Positions 27,069 through 38,415 of a stretch of DNA of 64,000 nucleotides are shown piece after piece. Position numbers and translations under genes: made by a program. The DNA is from Vibrio sp. HI00D65. Lineage in GTDB: Bacteria > Pseudomonadota > Gammaproteobacteria > Enterobacterales > Vibrionaceae. Location of the stretch: NCBI RefSeq assembly GCF_001635455.1, contig NZ_LWEH01000085.1, forward strand, positions 81,348-145,347, given 5' to 3'. How positions within the stretch are numbered: the stretch's first letter is position 1; every line of letters begins with the position of its first letter. Under the pieces are notes generated by a model, which was given only the letters and a program-made list of their open reading frames with translations, was not told the origin of the DNA and did no database searches.

Positions 27069-27752
27069 TTATTCCCTGCCAGCCATCGCTTGACGGTGAA
27101 GAATGCTGTGGAACTCTTCAGAGAAAGTCGCGTAGTTATGTTCTAGCTTACCAACACTGCTACTAAAGCGGTTGTATGCCATTACAGCAGGAATCGCAGC
27201 GAAGAGCCCCATTGCTGTTGCGATCAGAGCTTCTGCAATACCTGGTGCAACCATCGCAAGTGTCGCTTGCTTTACTTCACCTAGCGCAATGAATGAATGC
27301 ATGATACCCCAAACTGTACCGAACAGACCAATGTATGGGCTGATAGAACCAACAGTCGCCAAGAAAGGTAAGTTAGTTTCTAGCTCATCCACTTCACGGG
27401 CCACTGCTACGCGCATTGCACGGCCAGTGCCTTCCATGATGAAGTCCGGAGATGCCGCGTTAGATTTACGAAGGCGTGCAAATTCAGTAAAGCCTGCGTA
27501 GAAAATTTCTTCTGTACCAGAAAGCTCGTCTTTATGTTTGTTGCTCTCTTGGTACAACTTAGCCAAATCAACACCAGACCAGAATTTATCTTCGAAGACT
27601 TCTGCTTGTTTAGAAGCTTGAGATAGCACTTTACTTCTTTTGATGATCATTGCCCAAGAAACGACAGACATACCCATAAGAGTGAGCATGACCATTTTAA
27701 CCAGTAAACTAGCTTCTAGTATTAGGCCTAAGATTGAGATTTCAGCAGTCAC
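27069..27752 (-). CDS. tolQ: Tol-Pal system protein TolQ
   Basis: A 227-residue MotA/TolQ/ExbB family protein with a first helix near residues 15-37 and two more in the conserved block [20 protein letters not shown] and [20 protein letters not shown]. It forms the ring around TolR helices. The start codon is GTG at 27752, lying 11 bases inside the end of ybgC, consistent with coupled translation. Confidence 0.97.
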   Translation of the reverse strand: MTAEISILGLILEASLLVKMVMLTLMGMSVVSWAMIIKRSKVLSQASKQAEVFEDKFWSGVDLAKLYQESNKHKDELSGTEEIFYAGFTEFARLRKSNAASPDFIMEGTGRAMRVAVAREVDELETNLPFLATVGSISPYIGLFGTVWGIMHSFIALGEVKQATLAMVAPGIAEALIATAMGLFAAIPAVMAYNRFSSSVGKLEHNYATFSEEFHSILHRQAMAGRE

Positions 27753-28161
27753 TATTCGTTAGCTCCGTAAGAATGAATGTTGGCATTGCCTTGGGTTTCA
27801 TTTTTTGATTGTCGATACATGCTACCTTAACCTTTGCTTTACACAATGCTTTGCCATCAGGATTTACGATCTCTTGACAGAAGACCAAGGTTGCTCGCTT
27901 TAATTCGTAAATGTTTGTAACGACTTGTAAATAATCATCAAGACGTGCGCCTTGAACAAAATCAATGTCCATATGTCGGACTACAAAACCGATGTTTTGT
28001 TCTAATAATATTTGTTGAGAAACACCAATTGAACGCAGCATCTCAGTTCGAGCACGCTCGAAGAACTTGAGATAGTTAGAGTGGTACACCACGCCACCTG
28101 CGTCGGTGTCTTCGTAATATACGGTTACTGGCCAAGTAAACGGCTTAGATAATCCCTGCAA
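27742..28161 (-). CDS. ybgC: Acyl-CoA thioesterase YbgC
   Basis: A 139-residue hotdog-fold thioesterase with the 4-hydroxybenzoyl-CoA thioesterase active site [20 protein letters not shown] near residues 14-33. YbgC hydrolyses acyl-CoA and interacts with acyl carrier protein and phospholipid synthesis enzymes in other bacteria. The start is TTG at 28161; no ATG or GTG is available upstream in frame, and the length matches the family. It is the first gene of the tol operon. Confidence 0.93.
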   Translation of the reverse strand: MQGLSKPFTWPVTVYYEDTDAGGVVYHSNYLKFFERARTEMLRSIGVSQQILLEQNIGFVVRHMDIDFVQGARLDDYLQVVTNIYELKRATLVFCQEIVNPDGKALCKAKVKVACIDNQKMKPKAMPTFILTELTNSDC

Positions 28162-28258
28162 ATTGATACCACAAACCCAAAATCGATAAAGAAATCACTA
28201 TAACCTAACTCCTTATCATTAATAGTATATGGCAGTGAATTTTTTGATTTAACAGACT

Positions 28259-28294
28259 AAAAAAAAGGCCATCTGTATAAGATGACCTTTTTTT
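28259..28294 (-). terminator. Terminator of the cyd operon
   Basis: A long stem (AAGGCCATCT / AGATGACCTT with one mismatch) flanked by A- and T-runs lies between ybgE and ybgC, separating the cyd and tol operons. Confidence 0.85.
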
Positions 28295-28354
28295 GATTAA
28301 AAACCAAACAAGCACAAGACTCACATTAAATGAGAACCTAAAAATAAACCTACT

Positions 28355-28657
28355 TTATAGAAGGCGGAGCACTGTTAGGTAGAGCAGAATGGTAAGTGAA
28401 ACATATGGGCTGAACAATAATTGCCACATCCAAGCTCTCGGCTTAAACCCAACACCGTAAACCATGCTTGAGCACACAGCCCAAATAAACATAGGTCCGA
28501 TGATCGCGTTAAAGCCACCGATGCTTGCTGCATACGCTTCAGGATCCCACATCACTAAGCTAATATGCATAAAACCCAATATTAAGGCCAGGGCTCTAAA
28601 GAGAGTCTTGTCCATTGGTCGATGCAGCTTAGCGACTTGTTCTGCGAGATTACTCAC
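28355..28657 (-). CDS. ybgE: Cyd operon protein YbgE
   Basis: A 100-residue protein with three hydrophobic segments, typical of the YbgE family found beside cydAB. Recognisable parts are RALALILGFMHISLVMWDPE and GFNAIIGPMFIWAVCSSMVYG. Its function is unclear. The start codon GTG at 28657 overlaps the end of cydX by eight bases. Confidence 0.9.
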   Translation of the reverse strand: MSNLAEQVAKLHRPMDKTLFRALALILGFMHISLVMWDPEAYAASIGGFNAIIGPMFIWAVCSSMVYGVGFKPRAWMWQLLFSPYVSLTILLYLTVLRLL

Positions 28658-28757
28658 TGTCTTTGTCCATCATTTCAGAATGCTCAAGCCATAGAGCATT
28701 GATGATGCCGAATGCACATGCTAGAAGTACACCCAAAATCCATGCGAAATACCACAT
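28650..28757 (-). CDS. cydX: Cytochrome bd oxidase small subunit CydX
   Basis: This 35-residue single-helix protein is MWYFAWILGVLLACAFGIIN followed by ALWLEHSE and an acidic tail (MMDKDSE). The WYFAWILG and the ALWLE stretch match CydX of E. coli, which is needed for stability and activity of cytochrome bd. It lies 31 bases after cydB, with a GGAGAAA ribosome-binding site, and overlaps ybgE. Confidence 0.95.
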   Translation of the reverse strand: MWYFAWILGVLLACAFGIINALWLEHSEMMDKDSE

Positions 28758-28788
28758 AAAATTTCTCCTAAGTTATTTCACTTCTATC

Positions 28789-29925
28789 TTAGTAAGCTGA
28801 AACGTCGTTATCTTCGATGTGTTTCTTATCTAGGCGACCGAACATTTTGTAGTATGTCCAAGTTGTGTAGCCAAGAATCACAGGAACCATTACCGCTGCA
28901 ACTGCAGTCATTAGACCAAGTGTCAGCTCACTCGCTGTTGAGTCCCACATAGTCAAACTATGGTCAGGGTTCAGGCTTGATGGCATTACGAATGGGAACA
29001 TTGCAAAACCAGCCGTTAAGATCACACCAGCGTTAGATAGGCTCGAGAATAAGAAAGCGAAACCACCGCGCTCAAGACGAGATGCAATTACAGCTAATAG
29101 TGGCATAACCACACCTAAAATCGGTGCAGCCCACATTGCTGGGTACGTCTCAAAGTTTGTCATCCACGCGCCAACTTGAAGTGATACTTCTTTATTTAGC
29201 GGGTTAGAGTCTGCGAACGTGTCAATCGTACTTGTAATTACATAGCCTTCGATAGATTGAACCCAGAAGCCACCAATAACGAATAGTGCAATTGAAATTA
29301 GGCCTGTGATCTGAGCAACGTTACGAGCACGAATGTGCAGCGCCCCTGTTGTCTTCATTTGTAACCATGTTGCACCTTGCGTTACGAACAACATCAGAGC
29401 CAATACACCACATAGCAATGCAAACGGATTTAGCAGAGCGAAGAATGTACCGTGGTACTGAGACATCATTAGGTTATTCAGGTCAAATGGAACACCTTGT
29501 AGAAGGTTACCAAATGCTACACCGAAGATGATTGGCGGAACTGTACCACTGAAGCAAAGTGCGTAGTCCCACGCTTTACGCCATTTCGGATTTTCAATCT
29601 TTGAACGGTAATCTAGAGCAAGTGGACGTAGCCAAAGTGCAGCGAGAGTCACGTACATAGCAAAGTAGAAGCCAGAGAAAGACGTTGCGTAAACCATTGG
29701 CCAGGCAGCGAAAAGTGCACCACCAGCTGTAATCAACCAAACTTGGTTACCATCCCAGTGAGGGGCAATCGTGTTCAGCATAATACGACGTTCAGTGTCA
29801 CTCTTACCGATTATCGGTGAAAGTGCTGCAACCCCCATATCGAAGCCATCGGTTACTGCAAAACCTACTAGTAGAACACCGATTAGGATCCACCAAATAA
29901 GTCGTAAGCTTTCGTAATCAAACAT
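28789..29925 (-). CDS. cydB: Cytochrome bd ubiquinol oxidase subunit II
   Basis: CydB is the second large membrane subunit of the high-affinity quinol oxidase. The N-terminus MFDYESLRLIWWILIGVLLV is typical, followed by GFAVTDGFDMGVAAL with the acidic residue close to the haem site and DGNQVWLITAGGALFAAWP. It is 378 residues, as in E. coli (379), and follows cydA by 14 bases. Confidence 0.98.
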   Translation of the reverse strand: MFDYESLRLIWWILIGVLLVGFAVTDGFDMGVAALSPIIGKSDTERRIMLNTIAPHWDGNQVWLITAGGALFAAWPMVYATSFSGFYFAMYVTLAALWLRPLALDYRSKIENPKWRKAWDYALCFSGTVPPIIFGVAFGNLLQGVPFDLNNLMMSQYHGTFFALLNPFALLCGVLALMLFVTQGATWLQMKTTGALHIRARNVAQITGLISIALFVIGGFWVQSIEGYVITSTIDTFADSNPLNKEVSLQVGAWMTNFETYPAMWAAPILGVVMPLLAVIASRLERGGFAFLFSSLSNAGVILTAGFAMFPFVMPSSLNPDHSLTMWDSTASELTLGLMTAVAAVMVPVILGYTTWTYYKMFGRLDKKHIEDNDVSAY

Positions 29926-29939
29926 TAATATCCCCTCAC

Positions 29940-31526
29940 TTATACTTCAACTGAACGGCTAACTTTGTCTTCAACAGAGTTATCACTTTGTTCGAAGTGG
30001 TAACGGCCTGTCTTCAAGCTACTTGGGCCTTTACGTGCGAATTTCAGCATTAGATAAACTTCAGCAATCAAGAACACTGTGTACAGTGCCAATATAGCGA
30101 AAAGAGAAGTCCAAAGCTGTTCAATAGTCAGTGCTGATGCAGCAACGTTAACCGGTAGTATTTCACCAACCGCCCATGGTTGACGACCAAATTCAGCAAC
30201 AAACCAACCTGCTTCAATCGCAATCCATGGTAGTGGGATGCTGAATAAAGCAGCTTTGAGAATCCAAGGTTTCTGTTCGATTTTCTGGCGGCATGTTTGG
30301 ATAAATGAGGCACCGAAAACGAACAACATAATAAACCCGCAACCAACCATAATACGGAACGCACTAAACAATGGCCAAACTGTTGGGATTGAATCGTCCG
30401 CTGCCATTTGGATTTGGTCTTCCGTTGCGTCAACAACATTGTCTGTGTAACGTTTTAGAAGTAGTCCGTAACCTAAGTCACCTTTGACTTCGTCAAATGC
30501 ACTCATATTTGCTTCAGACTTATCACCTGCGCGAAGCTTTTCAAGTAGCTCGTATGCATAAATACCCGTGCGTATACGGTCAACATGCTGTTCACGTAGG
30601 TCGTGTAGACCTGTTACTTGCTCATCAAACGAACGTGTTGCAATAATACCCATTACGTAAGGGATCTTGATTGCGTAATCCGTGTTCATGGTTTCTTGGT
30701 TTGGTACACCAAATAAAGTGAATGCAGCAGGTGCTGGCTCTGTGTGCCATTCAGCTTCAACCGCAGCGAGTTTCACTTTTTGAACTTCACCTAACTCGTA
30801 ACCAGATTCATCACCTAAAATAATCGTTGATAAAATAGCAGCCATACCGAAAGATGCTGCAATAGCGAATGAACGACGGGCAAACGCTACATCTCGGCCT
30901 TTTAGTAGGTAATATGAACTAATCCCCAGTATAAACATGGCACCACACGTGTAGCCAGAAGCTACTGTGTGTACAAACTTAACTTGTGCAACTGGGTTAA
31001 ACACGACTTCTGCAAAACTTACCATTTCCATACGCATGGTTTCGAAGTTGAATTCTGCGCCTACTGGGTTTTGCATCCAGCCATTCGCTATAAGAATCCA
31101 AAGTGCAGAGAAGTTAGAGCCAAGTGCCACTAGCCAGGTTACCGCTAAGTGCTGACGCTTTGACAGTCTGTCCCAACCGAAGAAGAAAAGACCAACAAAA
31201 GTAGACTCTAGGAAGAATGCAACAAGCGCTTCGATAGCCAGCGGAGCACCAAAGATGTCGCCAACATAATGAGAATAGTAAGACCAGTTAGTACCAAACT
31301 GGAACTCCATAGTTAAGCCAGTCGCTACACCAAGAGCAAAGTTAATACCAAACAATTTACCCCAGAACTTGGTCATGTCCTTATAAATTTGCTTGCCAGT
31401 CATTACATAAACAGACTCCATAATGGCAAGTAAAAATGCCATACCTAAAGTCAGTGGAACAAATAGGAAGTGATACATCGCTGTAAATGCAAATTGCAAA
31501 CGCGACAGATCAACAACATCAATCAT
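29940..31526 (-). CDS. cydA: Cytochrome bd ubiquinol oxidase subunit I
   Basis: CydA carries the three haems and the quinol site. [20 protein letters not shown] contains the N-terminal His ligand; [38 protein letters not shown] and the extended periplasmic Q loop after [20 protein letters not shown] are conserved. The start at 31526 is chosen for an AAAGGAG site seven bases upstream; an upstream extension of ten residues lacks support. Length 528 residues. Expression should rise at low oxygen: a consensus FNR box and an ArcA-type repeat lie upstream. Confidence 0.98.
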   Translation of the reverse strand: MIDVVDLSRLQFAFTAMYHFLFVPLTLGMAFLLAIMESVYVMTGKQIYKDMTKFWGKLFGINFALGVATGLTMEFQFGTNWSYYSHYVGDIFGAPLAIEALVAFFLESTFVGLFFFGWDRLSKRQHLAVTWLVALGSNFSALWILIANGWMQNPVGAEFNFETMRMEMVSFAEVVFNPVAQVKFVHTVASGYTCGAMFILGISSYYLLKGRDVAFARRSFAIAASFGMAAILSTIILGDESGYELGEVQKVKLAAVEAEWHTEPAPAAFTLFGVPNQETMNTDYAIKIPYVMGIIATRSFDEQVTGLHDLREQHVDRIRTGIYAYELLEKLRAGDKSEANMSAFDEVKGDLGYGLLLKRYTDNVVDATEDQIQMAADDSIPTVWPLFSAFRIMVGCGFIMLFVFGASFIQTCRQKIEQKPWILKAALFSIPLPWIAIEAGWFVAEFGRQPWAVGEILPVNVAASALTIEQLWTSLFAILALYTVFLIAEVYLMLKFARKGPSSLKTGRYHFEQSDNSVEDKVSRSVEV

Positions 31527-31647
31527 GGTAACTCCTTTGTGTCGGCTGAATGACACTTGTGTGATTATTCACCTCAAAAGTCCATGTTAAAACAATCTGC
31601 AATATTGTTATTACAACATGAAATTTGTAGCAAAAACGTACCGTTAT

Positions 31648-31663
31648 AGTTAGATTATTGTTA
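31648..31663 (+). promoter_or_regulatory. Candidate ArcA binding repeat upstream of cydA
   Basis: Two GTTA elements at 31649 and 31660 are spaced 11 bases, the spacing known for ArcA direct repeats. The site is about 130 bases upstream of the cydA start. ArcA activates cydAB in E. coli; here the call rests on sequence pattern. Confidence 0.5.
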
Positions 31664-31741
31664 AGATACAGCTAATATAGCTGGCGCTAATATTACTGCT
31701 AAAATCAGTATGTTTCAAAAGGTTTATGGAAGAACCCTGCG

Positions 31742-31755
31742 TTGATTTGTATCAA
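31742..31755. promoter_or_regulatory. Consensus FNR box upstream of cydA
   Basis: TTGATTTGTATCAA matches TTGAT-N4-ATCAA without mismatch. It lies 216 bases upstream of the cydA start codon. FNR controls cyd genes in related bacteria. Confidence 0.75.
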
Positions 31756-32032
31756 ATTTATCCGTGCAAATTAGAGGTTTTTTTGAACAACTATGATTAA
31801 AGTCACACCAATTTAGCTTGTCTTAATAACACTGCGTGATAGCTGTGACAAAACCTCAGCACACAGTCAACATTGGAGTCACAACACCCATAAAGTAGTA
31901 ACAAAAGATATGACAACTTATTTCAATCTTTGTTAGTTAAATCAAAGGTGAAATCAAAGTTTTCATTTTTGACGCGCCCTGTTCGAACTTTATAGCGACT
32001 CGCACAATAGAGTTGTTATTCAGTAAAACGCA

Positions 32033-32062
32033 AAAATCCCAGCGCTTATGCAACTGGGATCT
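32033..32062 (-). terminator. Terminator of ruvB
   Basis: An ATCCCAG / CTGGGAT stem followed on the minus strand by TTTTTG lies 16 bases after the ruvB stop. Confidence 0.85.
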
Positions 32063-32077
32063 TTAGAAATGAATAAT

Positions 32078-33094
32078 TTAACGATTGGACGGTCTATCTA
32101 TTGCAAAGTGTAAATAGGCTCGGTCGGTCGCAATTCGGCCTCTTGGTGTTCTTTGTAGATAACCTTGCTGAATCAGATACGGCTCTAATACATCTTCAAT
32201 GGTGTCTTTTTCTTCACCAATGGCTGCCGCCATGTTATCGATACCAACAGGACCACCACCAAACTTCTCCATGATTGCCAGTAGAAGTTTTCTGTCCATA
32301 TAGTCGAAACCTTTAGCATCGACATCGAGCATGTTCAGTGCGCTATCTGCAACCTCAGGGCAAATATGACCGTTCCCCTTCACTTCTGCATAGTCACGTA
32401 CACGGCGCAATAAACGGTTTGCAATACGTGGTGTGCCACGAGCACGACGAGCAACTTCTAATGCACCTTCCGGTTCCATCGATAAGCCAAGGCAATCAGC
32501 ACTGCGCTGAACGATGTTTTGCAAGTCTTCGACTTTGTAATACTCAAGACGCTGAGTGATACCAAAACGGTCACGAAGTGGAGAGGTTAGTGAGCCAGCG
32601 CGAGTGGTTGCGCCAATCAAAGTGAAAGGTGGCAGGTCAATTTTGATTGAGCGTGCCGCGGGGCCTTCACCGATCATGATGTCCAACTGATAGTCTTCCA
32701 TAGCTGGATACAACACCTCTTCAACCACAGGGCTTAATCGGTGGATCTCATCAATAAATAGCACATCATTTTCTTCAAGGTTAGTTAGCAGCGCCGCCAA
32801 GTCACCGGCTTTCTCTAATACAGGGCCAGAAGTGGTGCGAATATTCACATCCATTTCATTGGCAACGATATTCGCTAACGTCGTTTTACCAAGACCGGGA
32901 GGACCGAATATCAACAGATGGTCAAGCGCTTCATTACGCAACTGTGCCGCTTTGATGAAAATCTCCATCTGGTCACGAACGTGGTCCTGACCTTGATAGT
33001 CGGCGAGTGCCTTTGGTCGTATTGCACGATCGATAACATCTTCATCTTTAAAAACCGGGTTGTCAGGAGCAATGAGGCGATCTGCTTCAATCAT
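32078..33094 (-). CDS. ruvB: Holliday junction branch migration ATPase RuvB
   Basis: RuvB is the hexameric AAA+ motor that drives branch migration with RuvA. The N-terminus [19 protein letters not shown] is followed by Walker [14 protein letters not shown], Walker [12 protein letters not shown], sensor 1 IGATTRAG and the C-terminal winged helix with [14 protein letters not shown]. The start at 33094 gives 338 residues and matches the E. coli start; an upstream frame extension of 14 residues is not conserved. About 197 bases separate it from ruvA, more than in E. coli. Confidence 0.97.
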   Translation of the reverse strand: MIEADRLIAPDNPVFKDEDVIDRAIRPKALADYQGQDHVRDQMEIFIKAAQLRNEALDHLLIFGPPGLGKTTLANIVANEMDVNIRTTSGPVLEKAGDLAALLTNLEENDVLFIDEIHRLSPVVEEVLYPAMEDYQLDIMIGEGPAARSIKIDLPPFTLIGATTRAGSLTSPLRDRFGITQRLEYYKVEDLQNIVQRSADCLGLSMEPEGALEVARRARGTPRIANRLLRRVRDYAEVKGNGHICPEVADSALNMLDVDAKGFDYMDRKLLLAIMEKFGGGPVGIDNMAAAIGEEKDTIEDVLEPYLIQQGYLQRTPRGRIATDRAYLHFAIDRPSNR

Positions 33095-33291
33095 AGAGAG
33101 TTCCAATTTGAGAGTGTTAACTCTGTTTTCTTTCAATTCTTGTTTAAAGTATCACCAACGTTAAAAAAACGAAGGTAAACACTCGTTTTACCTAACGTCG
33201 AGGCATAAGAGCCGACACGCTAGATACAAGTATCTTTTATCAGCCATACCTTAACCTTTCAATTGAACTGGGGCTGTATTGTCAAGTTCGA

Positions 33292-33903
33292 TTAGACCAT
33301 CGATTTCAAGGCTTCGCGAATCAGCTGTTCACTTGTCATGCCGTCTTTCGCGATTTGAGAAACCACCTTAGAAGCTTGAGTTGGTTTGTAGCCTAGTGCA
33401 AGTAGCGCACTTACCGCTTCTTCTTCAGCATCATGAACCGTTGGCATAGAGTCAATTGGTGCAGCGTCAGTCGCAGGCGTAAACAGGTCACCTGCACCCC
33501 ACCCTTTCAGGCGGTCTTTCATTTCGACAACAAGACGTTCCGCCGTTTTCTTACCAACACCAGGAAGTTTCACTAGCGTAGAAATGTCTTCGCGTTCAAC
33601 ACTCTGAACAAACTGGCTCGCCGTCATACCAGAAAGGATACCAAGGCCAAGTTTAGGGCCAACACCGTTCGCTTTGATCACTTCGCGGAACAACGCACGC
33701 TCTTTCACTGTGTTGAAGCCATAAAGGAGCTGCGCATCTTCACGTACTACAAAATGCGTGTAGATAATTGCTTCTTCGCCTACGTTCGGTAATTCATAAA
33801 AACAGCTCATTGGCATTTGTACTTCGTAACCAACACCACTGACTTCAATCAATAATTCTGGTGGCTGTTTTTCTATTAATGTACCGCGTAGACGTCCGAT
33901 CAC
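33292..33903 (-). CDS. ruvA: Holliday junction DNA helicase subunit RuvA
   Basis: The 203-residue protein has the N-terminal OB fold ([20 protein letters not shown]), two helix-hairpin-helix motifs ([13 protein letters not shown] and [16 protein letters not shown]) and the C-terminal RuvB-binding three-helix domain ([19 protein letters not shown]). It binds four-way junctions and loads RuvB. It is separated from ruvC by a chemotaxis receptor gene, unlike in E. coli and V. cholerae as I recall them. Confidence 0.97.
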   Translation of the reverse strand: MIGRLRGTLIEKQPPELLIEVSGVGYEVQMPMSCFYELPNVGEEAIIYTHFVVREDAQLLYGFNTVKERALFREVIKANGVGPKLGLGILSGMTASQFVQSVEREDISTLVKLPGVGKKTAERLVVEMKDRLKGWGAGDLFTPATDAAPIDSMPTVHDAEEEAVSALLALGYKPTQASKVVSQIAKDGMTSEQLIREALKSMV

Positions 33904-33944
33904 AATTTACTCTCTTGATGGAATTTAATTTGAGGGACAGAATA

Positions 33945-33975
33945 TAAAAGAACTGGATGCTTATCCAGTTCTTTG
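33945..33975 (-). terminator. Terminator of the chemotaxis receptor gene
   Basis: A 12-bp perfect stem (AAAGAACTGGAT / ATCCAGTTCTTT) with a four-base loop is followed on the minus strand by a short T-rich segment. It insulates ruvA from the receptor gene. Confidence 0.8.
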
Positions 33976-33995
33976 TGGTTTTTCGAGGGATTTAT

Positions 33996-35456
33996 TTACG
34001 CCTGTTTAGCTTGGGAGACCACGTTATTTAGGCTTTCAACTAATTCCTTCACTGAACTGACGTGCCCAGTCAGTTCAGAACCATAATTAGCGACCAAACC
34101 CGACACAGATTTGGTTTCAGCAACGCTCTGCGCCACTTCAGAGCTGGCAAGATCGAGCTCTTTTAAGGAGTCCATCTGCATCGCCATAATATCGGTTAAC
34201 TGGTTTACATCAGTAGAGATGGTTTGAACTTCTGAGATAATACCGTTCATTTCATTTGCCGTAGTTTCGATGATCGCTCTGCCATGCTCCACTTCCACTT
34301 TACTGCGATCCAACAAGCTTCGGATCTCGATGGCTGAATGACTACTTTTTGCTGACAGCTCCCTCACTTGGTCGGCTACCACAGCAAAACCTCTCCCCTG
34401 CTCGCCTGCGCGAGCCGCTTCTATTGCGGCATTCAACGCGAGTAAATTGGTTTGCTCTGCTACCGAAGTGATTAAATCAGCCACCTTCATGATTTCTTGG
34501 TTACTTTGTATGATTTGACTGATGGCTCCAGTCGAGGCCTCAAGAGATTCAGAACTCTTTTGCGCTTTAGTACCAACGGCTTCACTGCGCTCTTTGAGTT
34601 CACCGACAAACGAATTCGACTCTTCGATACCTTGCGTCATCTGGTGCAGTTGCTGGCTCATCTCCTCAGCTGCACTCGCCTGAGATTCACAATTGATGTT
34701 CAACACTTCGACTTGCGCATGCAAATCTTGTGACTGTTGTTCTAGATGTACAGAGACACTCTGTAAGCTTTCTGAATTCGAGTTAGCTTGGTCGAGCACA
34801 ACTGACAAGCGTCCTTCACTTTGTGTCGCTTTGTTAGCGACCTGCTGACTCTCCGAGATCGCTTGTTCTGCCATCTCGATAGCCACTTCTTTTTGCTTGG
34901 CTGTAAATGCTTGAGCAATGCAGATCACCACCAGCGGCATAATGACACCCGACCATGTTTCGACAACCACAGCTTCCGGAGTAAGCACTAACTGTGGAAA
35001 TGTGAATCCGTTCAAATAAGCGGACGTCATCACCAAGGAGACACCAATCACAAGGCCACTCCACACCAAAGCGACAATGCGCGTTCCTGACAAAAAGAAA
35101 GCAACCACTAACAAAGGTACCCAATAGGCCTGTGTCGAATCCACCACACCGCCACTTTGATAAATGATATTCAGTGCGTGCACCGCCATACCAACAAAGC
35201 CAAAGTTAAGTGCCAAACTTGGTTTTCCAGCAACACGAAGTAACGTGGCTGAGAACAGTTCAAAGACGATAAGGAACACAGAAGTCGCAACAAGCAGCTG
35301 CTCTTCGTGTTTTGTCCATTTGATTAAGCTATAGATACCGACAAAGAAAGCGATGAAAGTGAAAAGTAATAAGATGTCGGCTTGTCTGATTTGATTGTTG
35401 TTCCATTCGCGAGTTTTGGGCAGAAATAGCACGCGCCACAACTTGATAGGGTTCAT
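33996..35456 (-). CDS. Methyl-accepting chemotaxis protein with multi-helix membrane sensor
   Basis: The 486-residue protein begins with about six membrane helices ([38 protein letters not shown], and others up to residue 185) with very short loops, instead of the usual two helices flanking a periplasmic ligand domain. No HAMP domain is evident; a coiled coil leads to the signalling hairpin tip [20 protein letters not shown] followed by [17 protein letters not shown]. The C-terminus lacks an NWETF-type CheR pentapeptide. Such receptors may sense membrane or energy state. It lies between ruvC and ruvA, has its own terminator and a 212-base upstream region, and is probably an insertion into an ancestral ruvCAB order. 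Confidence 0.9.
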   Translation of the reverse strand: MNPIKLWRVLFLPKTREWNNNQIRQADILLLFTFIAFFVGIYSLIKWTKHEEQLLVATSVFLIVFELFSATLLRVAGKPSLALNFGFVGMAVHALNIIYQSGGVVDSTQAYWVPLLVVAFFLSGTRIVALVWSGLVIGVSLVMTSAYLNGFTFPQLVLTPEAVVVETWSGVIMPLVVICIAQAFTAKQKEVAIEMAEQAISESQQVANKATQSEGRLSVVLDQANSNSESLQSVSVHLEQQSQDLHAQVEVLNINCESQASAAEEMSQQLHQMTQGIEESNSFVGELKERSEAVGTKAQKSSESLEASTGAISQIIQSNQEIMKVADLITSVAEQTNLLALNAAIEAARAGEQGRGFAVVADQVRELSAKSSHSAIEIRSLLDRSKVEVEHGRAIIETTANEMNGIISEVQTISTDVNQLTDIMAMQMDSLKELDLASSEVAQSVAETKSVSGLVANYGSELTGHVSSVKELVESLNNVVSQAKQA

Positions 35457-35668
35457 CAGTGATCATCCTTGATTAACTTATAAGACCTCCGACCAATGTT
35501 AATGCCATGTTAAATGGGACGCAATATTATTATCTAGGTTCTGTTCGAAAGATCTCATTTCGTCAGGGATCTAGCGGCATATTGCTTTGATATGATCCTA
35601 ACTAAATGCGAGGCACATAGACGTAAAAAGAGGAAGTGTATATGCTGGAAGCTAACTGGAGGAGAGAG

Positions 35669-36190
35669 TTAACGATAGCGCCCTTTTCTTGCACCTGTCA
35701 CTTTACCTGCCAGCGCAATCAAGGTTTTGTTGGTGTTGGCGTGAGTGATCGCTACGCCTAACGCATCGGCAGCATCTGCTTGTGGTCTCGCTGGTAACTT
35801 AAGCATACTCATTACCATACTCTGAACCATAGACTTATCAGCACCACCATTACCGGTCACCGCCTGTTTAATCAAACGAGCGGCGTATTCATGAACCGGC
35901 AAATCTGCATTTACAGCGGCCACAATTGCGCTACCACGAGCCTGACCTAACTTAAGTGCCGAATCCGCATTCTTTGCCATGAAGACCTGCTCAATGGCAA
36001 ATACATCCGGCTGAAACTGAGTAATGATTTCACTTACCCCAGCGTAGATCTGCTTAAGTCGGCCAGGAAGCTCTTTTTCCGAGGTACGGATACACCCACT
36101 GCCCAAGTAATGCAGATGGCGACCATTTTGACGAATTACACCGTAGCCGGTAATGCGAGAGCCGGGGTCAATCCCCAAGATAATAGACAT
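35669..36190 (-). CDS. ruvC: Crossover junction endodeoxyribonuclease RuvC
   Basis: RuvC resolves Holliday junctions. Its four acidic catalytic residues lie in [15 protein letters not shown] (Asp7), FAIEQVFM (Glu near 66) and [18 protein letters not shown] (two Asp near 138-141). Length is 173 residues, as in E. coli. It lies downstream of aspS, separated by a terminator. Confidence 0.97.
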   Translation of the reverse strand: MSIILGIDPGSRITGYGVIRQNGRHLHYLGSGCIRTSEKELPGRLKQIYAGVSEIITQFQPDVFAIEQVFMAKNADSALKLGQARGSAIVAAVNADLPVHEYAARLIKQAVTGNGGADKSMVQSMVMSMLKLPARPQADAADALGVAITHANTNKTLIALAGKVTGARKGRYR

Positions 36191-36246
36191 AACTTCTAGT
36201 ACTGATTATTTATACATGCTTTATCAGCTTAGTATATCGAACGATA

Positions 36247-36281
36247 AAAAAAATGCCCGTTAAATTAACGGGCATTTTTAT
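36247..36281 (-). terminator. Terminator of aspS
   Basis: An AATGCCCGTTAA / TTAACGGGCATT stem flanked by A and T runs lies between aspS and ruvC. Confidence 0.88.
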
Positions 36282-36337
36282 TTATATAAGCAAAAGTCAC
36301 TCCAATAAAGAGTCACTTAAAAGATAGAGTTCTTAGC

Positions 36338-38119
36338 TTATTCAGCCGACTCTTCTTTTTGTGCTGCTTTAACTGTGATTGCTAGCTCTTCCAGAGATGC
36401 TGGGTTTGCTAGGCTTGGCGCGTCTGTTAGTAGACATGCTGCAGCTGTTGTTTTCGGGAATGCAATAACGTCACGGATGTTCTCAGTACCACAAAGTAGC
36501 ATTGCTAGACGGTCAAGACCGAATGCTAGACCAGCGTGTGGTGGAGTACCGTATTGAAGAGCATCTAGTAGGAAGCCAAACTTCTCTTGTTGCTCTTTCT
36601 CTTCTATACCTAGGATACCGAATACAGCCGTTTGCATCTCTGCGTTGTGAATACGTACAGAACCACCGCCAACTTCGTAGCCGTTGATTACCATGTCGTA
36701 TGCGTCAGAGTTTGCCGCTGCTGGGTTTGCTTTTAGCTCTTCCGCAGTCACACCTAGTGGAGATGTGAATGGGTGGTGCATTGCGTGTAGGTTACCTTCA
36801 CCGTCTTCTTCAAACATTGGGAAGTCAACAACCCACAGTGGAGCCCATGCTGATGTATCTGTTAGCTCTAGGTCTGTACCTAGTTTAAGACGAAGTGCGC
36901 CCATTGCTTCAGCAACGATGCCAGCTTTGTCTGCGCCAAACAGAATGATATCGCCAGATTCAGCTTCAGTGCGATCTAGAATACCGTTGATTACCTCTTC
37001 GCTTAGGAATTTAGCAACTGGAGATTGGATACCTTCCATGCCTGCTGCACGGTCGTTAACCTTCATCCAAGCTAGACCTTTCGCGCCGTAGATGTTGACG
37101 TACTCTGCGTAACCGTCGATTTGCTTACGAGTTAGCTTAGCACCACCTGGAACACGAATAACCGCTACACGACCTTTTTCGTCGTTAGCTGGGCCAGAGA
37201 ATACTTTGAACTCAACGTCTTTAACTAGGTCAGCAACGTCAACAAGCTCTAGTGGGTTACGTAGATCTGGCTTATCAGAGCCGAAACGACGAATCGCTTC
37301 AGAGAAAGGCATTACTGGGAATTGACCTAGTTCTACATCTAGAAGCTCTTTCCACATATCGTGAACCAGCTTTTCAGTGATGTTACGTACTTCTTGAGAA
37401 GACATGAATGATGTTTCGATATCGATCTGAGTAAATTCAGGCTGACGGTCAGCACGTAAATCCTCATCACGGAAACATTTAACGATTTGGTAGTAACGGT
37501 CGAAACCAGACATCATCAGTAGTTGCTTGAACAGCTGAGGAGATTGAGGAAGCGCGTAGAAGCTGCCTTTGTGAACACGGCTTGGTACTAGGTAGTCACG
37601 GGCACCTTCTGGAGTCGCTTTAGTTAGTACTGGTGTTTCGATATCTAGGAACAGGTTCTCGTCTAGAAAACGACGAACGAAGCTAGATGCACGAGCACGA
37701 AGCTTGATGCGATCGCTCATTTCTGGACGACGAAGATCGATGTAACGGTACTTAAGACGCTGTTCTTCAGAGTTCGTTTGGTTGAAGTCTAGTGGAAGCG
37801 CTTCTGAACGGTTGATGATCTCTAGACCAGTCGCGTAAAGTTCTACTTCACCTGTAGCCATATCTTTATTTACTTGGCTGTCAGGACGAACACGCACTTC
37901 ACCAGTAAATTTGATACAGAATTCATTACGCAGTTGGTTAGCGATCGAGAAGATATCTTTCATATCTGGATCGACAACAACCTGAACGATGCCTTCACGA
38001 TCACGCATATCAATAAAGATAAGACCGCCTAAATCACGGCGACGGTTTACCCAGCCGCACAATTCTACAGTTTGTCCCGCCAGGGACTTGTTCAGGTTAC
38101 CACAGTAATGGGTACGCAT
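36338..38119 (-). CDS. aspS: Aspartyl-tRNA synthetase
   Basis: A class IIb synthetase of 593 residues with the bacterial arrangement: N-terminal OB fold for the anticodon ([20 protein letters not shown]), catalytic core with motif 2 [18 protein letters not shown] and motif 3 [15 protein letters not shown], and the large GAD insert typical of bacterial enzymes (residues about 290-420). It charges tRNA-Asp. The upstream 296 bases are shared with a divergent DUF72 gene. Confidence 0.98.
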   Translation of the reverse strand: MRTHYCGNLNKSLAGQTVELCGWVNRRRDLGGLIFIDMRDREGIVQVVVDPDMKDIFSIANQLRNEFCIKFTGEVRVRPDSQVNKDMATGEVELYATGLEIINRSEALPLDFNQTNSEEQRLKYRYIDLRRPEMSDRIKLRARASSFVRRFLDENLFLDIETPVLTKATPEGARDYLVPSRVHKGSFYALPQSPQLFKQLLMMSGFDRYYQIVKCFRDEDLRADRQPEFTQIDIETSFMSSQEVRNITEKLVHDMWKELLDVELGQFPVMPFSEAIRRFGSDKPDLRNPLELVDVADLVKDVEFKVFSGPANDEKGRVAVIRVPGGAKLTRKQIDGYAEYVNIYGAKGLAWMKVNDRAAGMEGIQSPVAKFLSEEVINGILDRTEAESGDIILFGADKAGIVAEAMGALRLKLGTDLELTDTSAWAPLWVVDFPMFEEDGEGNLHAMHHPFTSPLGVTAEELKANPAAANSDAYDMVINGYEVGGGSVRIHNAEMQTAVFGILGIEEKEQQEKFGFLLDALQYGTPPHAGLAFGLDRLAMLLCGTENIRDVIAFPKTTAAACLLTDAPSLANPASLEELAITVKAAQKEESAE

Positions 38120-38415
38120 AATGAATTTCCCAATCTCTTAATAATTTACTAATTTCCAAGCTGTAGGTGTTAAAATAGCCCTACAGAGCTTTTTACCTAA
38201 CAAAGCAAGGAATCATTTATACGCGGAAACTCGGTTAAAATCGACCTTCCACACTCGAATTTATTGTGTTTTATCTGGCTTTGCTGCTTTTTAGCTCATC
38301 AAACGCGCAAAGATTCACCAAAACAAAAAAATTGCGATAATTATATCTCGAAAATACCTTAATCAGCAAAAGTCTCGTACAGTAGATTTTCATTTCGATT
38401 AAAAGCAGTAATGTG

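Larger units (their letters stand above)
31527..32077. promoter_or_regulatory. cyd promoter region and ruvB 3' region
   Basis: This 551-base gap holds no gene. From cydA outward it contains an ArcA-type direct repeat (31648-31663) and a consensus FNR box (31742-31755); beyond about 31800 I see only AT-rich sequence, and next to ruvB its terminator (32033-32062). Confidence 0.7.

Noticed and set aside
36684..37091. 135-codon plus-strand frame inside aspS
   Set aside because: Antisense to aspS with no independent evidence for expression.
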